The notes beneath the pieces are model-generated. The model made no database searches. It had not been told where the DNA came from and saw nothing but the letters and a program-made list of their open reading frames with translations. The position numbers and the translations under genes are program-made. From Ligustrum vulgare (taxonomy: Eukaryota; Streptophyta; Magnoliopsida; Lamiales; Oleaceae), in assembly GCA_963555705.1 (NCBI GenBank), contig OY743168.1, forward strand, positions 96,760,925 to 96,824,924: a stretch of 64,000 bases of DNA. The letters run 5' to 3'. Shown here in pieces: positions 58,188-64,000 of the stretch (positions are counted from its first letter, which is position 1; the number at the start of each line of letters is the position of its first letter).

Positions 58188-58558
58188 TAATTAAATTGAA
58201 ATAACTACTGTTACTGCAGGTTGATGAACAGAGAGCATAATCGGTCATTGGTGTTGAATATTCTACTTTAGCAGGCGTTGACCACAATGCAACATCTATG
58301 ATATAATTAAGATGATTTTAATATTTAATGTTAGATGAAATCTTAGTTTATAGTTGCTGGAGTGAAAATAATTAATTTGAAAAATATTGATTTCAATGTT
58401 ATTATTTAGTTCCAAATTTTGAAATATATTAATTTATCCATATGAATGGAATTGTACCTGCAAGGAAATTTCATATCATATATGCATTGTTGTTGTCTGA
58501 AATACTCAGCTACAATGGATGGCAATTAAATTTACATGGACGTCAATTAAATTTTAGG

Positions 58559-60127
58559 AAATTCATAATTTAATTGACATGGATGGCAAATAAATATTTA
58601 GCTTACGTAATTTTAGTTCTTAGTAGAGGAGACATCACTAGCAGTAATCAGCTTGGTTGTGTGACAAATATTGCCTCATGTCTGATCATACACAGGTTTA
58701 GGTTTGGTCATGAATCCTTAAATTATGAAGATGGCAGCAAAATCATTTATCTAGTAATGAGGAAGATTACATATTTGTTGAGGCTATTGAATTAATCATA
58801 TGAAATTTGTTTACTGAGATCAAAGTTGACTCCTTACATCAGTAGACTAAATCAGATTGGTTGTGTGACAAAGTTTCCCTCATATCTGATCATAGACAGG
58901 TTGGTCTCTGGTCATGTGTCGGTGATGTGTAATCCCTCATTCATTATAATTGTAGGACAAATCTGTAACATTTATGAAGATGACAGCACGATCATTTATC
59001 TAAGAATGAGGAAGATTACTTATTTGTTGATGCTAATGAACTAATTTCATGAACTATGTGTAATGGAATCAAAGTTTTTAGGGAATTCATAATTTAATTG
59101 ACATGGATGGAAAATAAATATTTAGCTTACGTAATTTTAGTTCTTAGTAGAGGAGACATCACTAGCATTAATCAGCTTGGTTGTGTGACAAATATTGCCT
59201 CATGTCTGATCATACACAGGTTTAGGTTTGGTCATGAATCCTTAAATTATGAAGATGGCAGCAGAATCATTTATCTAGTAATGAGGAAGATTACATATTT
59301 GTTGAGGCTATTGAATTAATCATATGAAATTTGTTTACTGAGATCAAAGTTGACTCCTTACATCAGTAGCCTAAATCAGATTGGTTGTGTGACAAAGTTT
59401 CCCTCATATCTGATCATAGACAGGTTGGTCTCTGGTCATGTGTCGGTGATGTGTAATCCCTCATTCATTATAATTGTAGGACAAATCTGTAACATTTATG
59501 AAGATGACAGCACGATCATTTATCTAAGAATGAGGAAGATTACTTATTTGTTGATGCTAATGAACTAATTTCATGAACTATGTGTAATGGAATCAAAGTT
59601 TTTAGGGAATTCATAATTTAATTGACATGGATGGAAAATAAATATTTAGCTTACGTAATTTTAGTTCTTAGTAGAGGAGACATCACTAGCATTAATCAGC
59701 TTGGTTGTGTGACAAATATTGCCTCATGTCTGATCATACACAGGTTTAGGTTTGGTCATGAATCCTTAAATTATGAAGATGGCAGCAGAATCATTTATCT
59801 AGTAATGAGGAAGATTACATATTTGTTGAGGCTATTGAATTAATCATATGAAATTTGTTTACTGAGATCAAAGTTGACTCCTTACATCAGTAGCCTAAAT
59901 CAGATTGGTTGTGTGACAAAGTTTCCCTCATATCTGATCATAGACATGTTGGTCTCTGGTCATGTGTCGGTGATGTGTAATCCCTCATTCATTATAATTG
60001 TAGGACAAATCTCTAACATTTATGAAGATGACAACACAATCATTTATCTAAGAATGAGGAAGATTACTTATTTGTTGATGCTAATGAACTAATTTCATGA
60101 ACTATGCGTAATGAAATCAAAGTTTAT
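58559..60127. repeat. Three 524-bp tandem repeats between the two MULE genes
   Basis: Units start near 58561, 59085 and 59609. The copies are almost identical (a handful of differences; units 2 and 3 closest). Each unit is a diverged dimer with halves 252 and 272 bp apart, both containing 'ggttgtgtgacaaa', 'tctgatcata.acaggtt' and 'aatgaggaagattac.tatttgttga'. The open frames of 72-73 codons in each half are simply carried along by duplication; no protein is claimed. Confidence 0.95.
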
Positions 60128-60603
60128 TCCTTAATAATTTGCAGTCATGTTTTTTGCTGTTATTTGAATGTTCAAAGAATCAACCTATGATGCATTTACA
60201 GACACTGAAAATCTGATTCCTAGATGGGCATAATATGTAACAGAACACTAATGTTTTATTGTGAAAAAGGGCACTATTTTGATGCAAAATAGAATCTGAA
60301 AAAATTAATCCATCCATGTAGCTAAGATAGCTGAAATCCCTAAAATTTCATTCCAGATGACATAGTTTCAAGCACACGTGTACAAAGGAATCGAATCATG
60401 TATCTAGATAATATATCTCTTGACGAAAGGACATTAGATATCATGAAATCGTAAATAAGAAATTTATTTATGTCAATGTCTAATGCTAATAGTACTGAAT
60501 TAGGGGGAAAAAAAGGGAATTGAAAATAATCTAGCCATCACAATGTACGCAGAATGAGTAAACAAAGCTAAACTGTTGTTTGCAAAAAGTTCTCAAAGAA
60601 TAA

Positions 60604-63600
60604 TCACGGTCTTTTCCCATCTATATCTTGAATGGTCACCGCAGCCGGACCATTAACCCAAATTATGTCAGGCTCTTCCATCATGTATTTATGTAGTTGT
60701 GTGGCAATGTTTTTTCGAGCAATTGAGGCATCGAATTCGACAGACATGTTTAGCATCCTTCATTCAATAATGTATTCAGCATACTTTATTACATAGACAC
60801 CGCAGTCTCCGCTGCAAAGATTAGTGCAAAAAATAATACTTAGAAAATACTGATTGATCATAATGGAAAGGAAAAAGAAAATGGATACTTGAAGGTGAAT
60901 ATTTATTTTGAGTAAAATTGTTGACGGTTTATAGAAAATAGACTTAAAAAATATTGTTTGAAAATGAAAAAACATGCAATGTACAATTATACTAACCCGT
61001 TTTGTTGTTGGGGACAATCTTGTATTATTCTGCATTTCAATGGGCTATCGGGGAACGTGCGGACTGCATAATTCATCGATCTAGCAAGTATAGGTAATGC
61101 GATTCTCATGGACCGAATAGCTCTATAGACAATGCCGCTCTTTATTATTCTGTTGTAAGAGTTGTAGATGTCTAGGCGCCAATTAGCCATATCAAAGTGA
61201 GCTAGAATCCAATGATTTGGCGATTGTATCCACTGGTATTAGGACATGATCGACTTCTGCCCAAGGGATATTGAATGGTATCTTTATCCCTTGTACGTAC
61301 CCAAACAGAGATCCATGCTTCTTCAATGCTTGTGTGTCAACATCAAGGTCCTTGGAAATCCCTCTAATTTTAACATCAAAGTTGCAGTCTGTTGTTGTCG
61401 CTGTAAACTTGACACTACGTCTCAACTTCAACAACATTCGAATGTAGTAGAATGAGACATCAATGTGCTTCATCATCAAATAATTGTAATGTGAGATAAT
61501 GTGGAGATATATAATTAAATACATCAAATGGTGAAAAATATTTACCCTGTCATTTAAAGGACGTCCAACCTCATATAAGTCATGCCACCACATGTCCGAC
61601 TCAATGAATATTGGACCAAATTTAGTGGGAGGTCTAATCTCGAGTACATCAGTGTCAAAGTTTATGTTCCTGTAATGACATTAGGATAATTGTCAGTATG
61701 TAAATGTAAAATTATTAAGGGGATACGTGCATGTTTCTTGATATTTAAGATACCAGTTGTTGAGTTTCAGGAAATCTCGATAGAATTTGTTGAACTTGTT
61801 AATGTCCTCAACTAGCAGGGTATCCATGCACGTCATATATATAAATGCATAGCCACGTTTAGAACTTGACATTCCAGGGACTGATTCTGTAATATTTATC
61901 TGTTGATTTTTTGATCTGAATCCTTGTACTGGACTGACGTCTTTGTCGATATGAAATGGTATTGGAGAAGTCTGCAAAATAATGAAAATAATATCTTAGC
62001 TGCTTGCTAGTATCAATATTGGCGATACGTTAAATGTGAAAGGAAATAGCTTAAAAAAAATAATTGAATAAAAATTGTTGTTAAACCCACAAGATGATTA
62101 CCTCTTTGGAATTTCCGTAATTAGGTCTAAACTTTCTATGAGGGATATTTCCACAAGAGTTTATCAGTCCAGCCGCAGTTTTAGTTGATGTTGATGATGG
62201 ATGATCAACTTTGACAAAATGAGACTTTGATGGTGGATCATGATCTTGGATCCGGGCGTAAGATTGTGGTGCAAGGTAGTTGAAATCCCGCTTTTTCCCA
62301 CTTTTTGATAGCTATAAAATTGAAATTGTAAATTCTCGTGAACATATTCAGAATAATAATTATTTTCGTAGCGTTGAGTTTTGGGTTTGAAATGGAAGAA
62401 TTGATTTAATCCTTGGTAAATGTAAAAAAAATACCACTTCCAGGACTATATCATCCATTTGTTTAATATTCTCTTCGAAAAATACTAGTTCATCATCAAG
62501 AACTACAGAACTAGCCTTTGTGGTCATCTCTTCAATGCCAAGGTCGAAGCTAGGTGTGCCCATATCGGCTGGATCCATGCCCAAAGGTGTTTCGCAAGGC
62601 GAGTTTGATTTCTACAAAAATGATACCTGTTTAGATGTATGTTGTATTTGCATCAAGAGATGATGCACCCAATATGATTGAATTAAGAAACATCATGTCA
62701 ACACAATTTTAAATGGTTGGAAAATAATAAATTTAACATTACCTTGTTGCACGAAGGCAGATCATGGTTCAATGCTGTCACTTCTTTGTCATGTTGATAC
62801 ACATTGCAACTTCGTAGAACATTACTAGTCTGATGATTTCCCTGAGAACATAGGCTCACGTGTCTGTTAATTCAATTTTTTAATAAAAATGTACTCATTT
62901 AGAATGTTTTGTTATATGATTTATACAACCGTCTAAAACTTGTAAATTTGTTGCAACTCGTGTTTTGAAATGTGTTATGTTAAAGTAGGCAGCAGTAATG
63001 GTCAAACAAAGATTTTTTTCATGTCCCATCTCATACGTATGTTGGGTTGAGGTTTACCTGTGCTTTAATATTTGAACTGAAAGGCATTTCCATGCATGTT
63101 TTGGGTCTCTGATGTGATGTACCGACCCCCGAAAACTCTTGCATTGTTTCAAGGCATGTTGAAATCTGATTTTTTTACGAAATCTCGCATTTTTTCAACT
63201 TCCATCTTCAGCAAAGTGTTCTCGCATGCTAACTTAGCGGGTTCTCTAAATAACATGTCAAGGCGCTGCACATATTTCCCATTTTTCCTCTTTTTCTCCT
63301 GCGTGTAGTATATATAGATATAAACATGTGTATGGAACATAGTTCCATAGAACATCAGTCAGAGGAAAATAAGCCTTAATGAAATTTGTAATGAAATTAT
63401 TATATTGTCACTACATTAGAGCAGAGAGTAGTATAGATTTCATAACCAAGACACATAGAAAAACTTCAGTTATATTCTAATGTTTGAGGTTCATACCAGT
63501 CACTATAGTGTCAATAAATCATTATTTAAGTGTAGGTAGGAAAATTTCATTTTACCAGATTTTTTTTATTTTTTATTTTTGGTATTTTGGGGGTAACCAA

Positions 63601-63879
63601 ACTTTGTACTTTATAACAATGATATCAGGACTGGTCATGTGAAATAGCAGGTTGACCGAATTGATATCTGCTACAACATATGATTTTGGACAAGAATTAT
63701 GCATAAGGAAATATAAGAAAAAGTGTATATCATACCCTATGTTCATTGTGTAGTGATTTCGTCTTGCTTAAAGTACTTTGGTGATGATGAACATGACCGC
63801 CACCGTCTTCGATTTCAATATCAATATTGAATTCGGGTTTGGGGCCTGCTTGACTATAGGAGTAGGTTATGGAATCAAC
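60604..63879 (-). pseudogene. ULP1-like C48 cysteine peptidase of a MULE (Kaonashi type)
   Basis: ULP1 peptidases cleave SUMO from proteins. Minus-strand exons inferred with good borders: 63879-63736, 63298-63058, 62841-62743, 62611-62435, 62311-62102, 61971-61754, 61669-61546, 61467-60997 and 60811-60604; nearly all join in frame, and upstream exons may lie outside the window. The peptidase core has WAEVDHVLIPV, NHWILAHFD (catalytic His), WRLDIYNS (Asp), DCPQQQ (Gln) and GDCGVYVIKYAEY (Cys), all four catalytic positions present. Three lesions: an extra A in an A7 run (about 63167), a frame change between IPVDTI and NHWIL (about 61215), and a TGA after AEYIIE (about 60766). The C-terminus ends IDGKRP. 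N-terminal exons are low-complexity and unrecognised apart from a coiled-coil-like KLACENTLLKMEVEKM. Confidence 0.85.
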
Positions 63880-64000
63880 CTATACGAGATAATGAAATGA
63901 ACATGACTGAGCTCACTGATCAAGTAATAATGACTGGATATAAGGGAAATTGTTAAGTATATTGAATTCTGGTATAAATATGAAAAACGTAATTTAATGG

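Noticed and set aside
58574..60092. Six similar 72-73-codon open frames in tandem, looking like a small repeated gene family
   Set aside because: They follow the 524-bp repeat exactly, lack any recognised domain or promoter, and are explained by DNA duplication of a unit that happens to have an open frame.
1..64000. tRNA, rRNA or other structural RNA genes
   Set aside because: Read for tRNA box-like patterns and conserved rRNA words on both strands; nothing convincing. A tRNAscan run would settle it.

Overview
The window reads as nuclear DNA of a flowering plant, probably a eudicot. It is AT-rich and intron-rich. It carries Ty1/copia, Helitron, MULE, hAT-like and MITE-type elements, a LOB-domain transcription factor gene, and fragments of plant Enhancer-of-polycomb-like and VPS41 genes. 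No bacterial or organellar features, tRNA genes or rRNA genes were seen. The species cannot be named from the sequence. The only host gene that looks intact is a two-exon LBD gene at 41.88-42.81 kb; nearly everything else is transposon-derived or decayed.

Layout. 1-2.6 kb: fragment of a foldback family, an (AT)29 tract and small MITEs. 2.6-19 kb: a decayed tandem array of roughly 140-250-bp units on the minus strand, each carrying a 67-bp exon-like core, with GA-rich tracts between. Two copia retrotransposons split this array: 4719-9583 (TSD aaatg) and 10154-14544 (TSD gtaga/gaaga), both minus strand and coding-defective. 19-26.5 kb: a degenerate minus-strand region with two copies of a VPS41-fragment plus Enhancer-of-polycomb-like-fragment module, a third barely recognisable copy, and two unidentified exon-like segments. 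27951-33498: a minus-strand Helitron with clean A|TC...CTAG|T ends. It carries an RPA-like OB-fold gene remnant, only the C-terminal half of the PIF1-like helicase, and, on the opposite strand, a duplicated block of three 79-bp cysteine-rich exon-like units. 34-39 kb: microsatellites, a 21-bp phased ACGGCCGT minisatellite, a GC-rich hAT-like element and AT-rich tandem repeats. About 39.2-41333: a second, plus-strand non-autonomous Helitron ending about 540 bp upstream of the LBD start codon.

44-64 kb is dominated by Mutator-like and other TIR elements. These are an 871-bp TIR element (44025-44895), a 1464-bp foldback element (44998-46461, 10-bp TSD), a 3.06-kb FAR1-type MULE with an internally deleted transposase (47269-50328, 10-bp TSD), a 653-bp hAT-like element with a perfect 8-bp TSD (53495-54147), and the left part of a large MULE. 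That last element has a MuDR-type transposase pseudogene (55.6-58.2 kb, plus) facing a multi-exon ULP1-like C48 peptidase gene (63.9-60.6 kb, minus), with three copies of a 524-bp repeat between them. This matches the layout known for ULP-carrying (Kaonashi-type) MULEs. Its far end lies outside the window.

Little here works together as a host pathway. The main themes are gene-fragment capture and duplication by transposons (Helitron with RPA and exon-like blocks; MULE with ULP1; EPL/VPS41 chimera) and two unrelated tandem arrays of very short exon-like modules, which are the least explained features.
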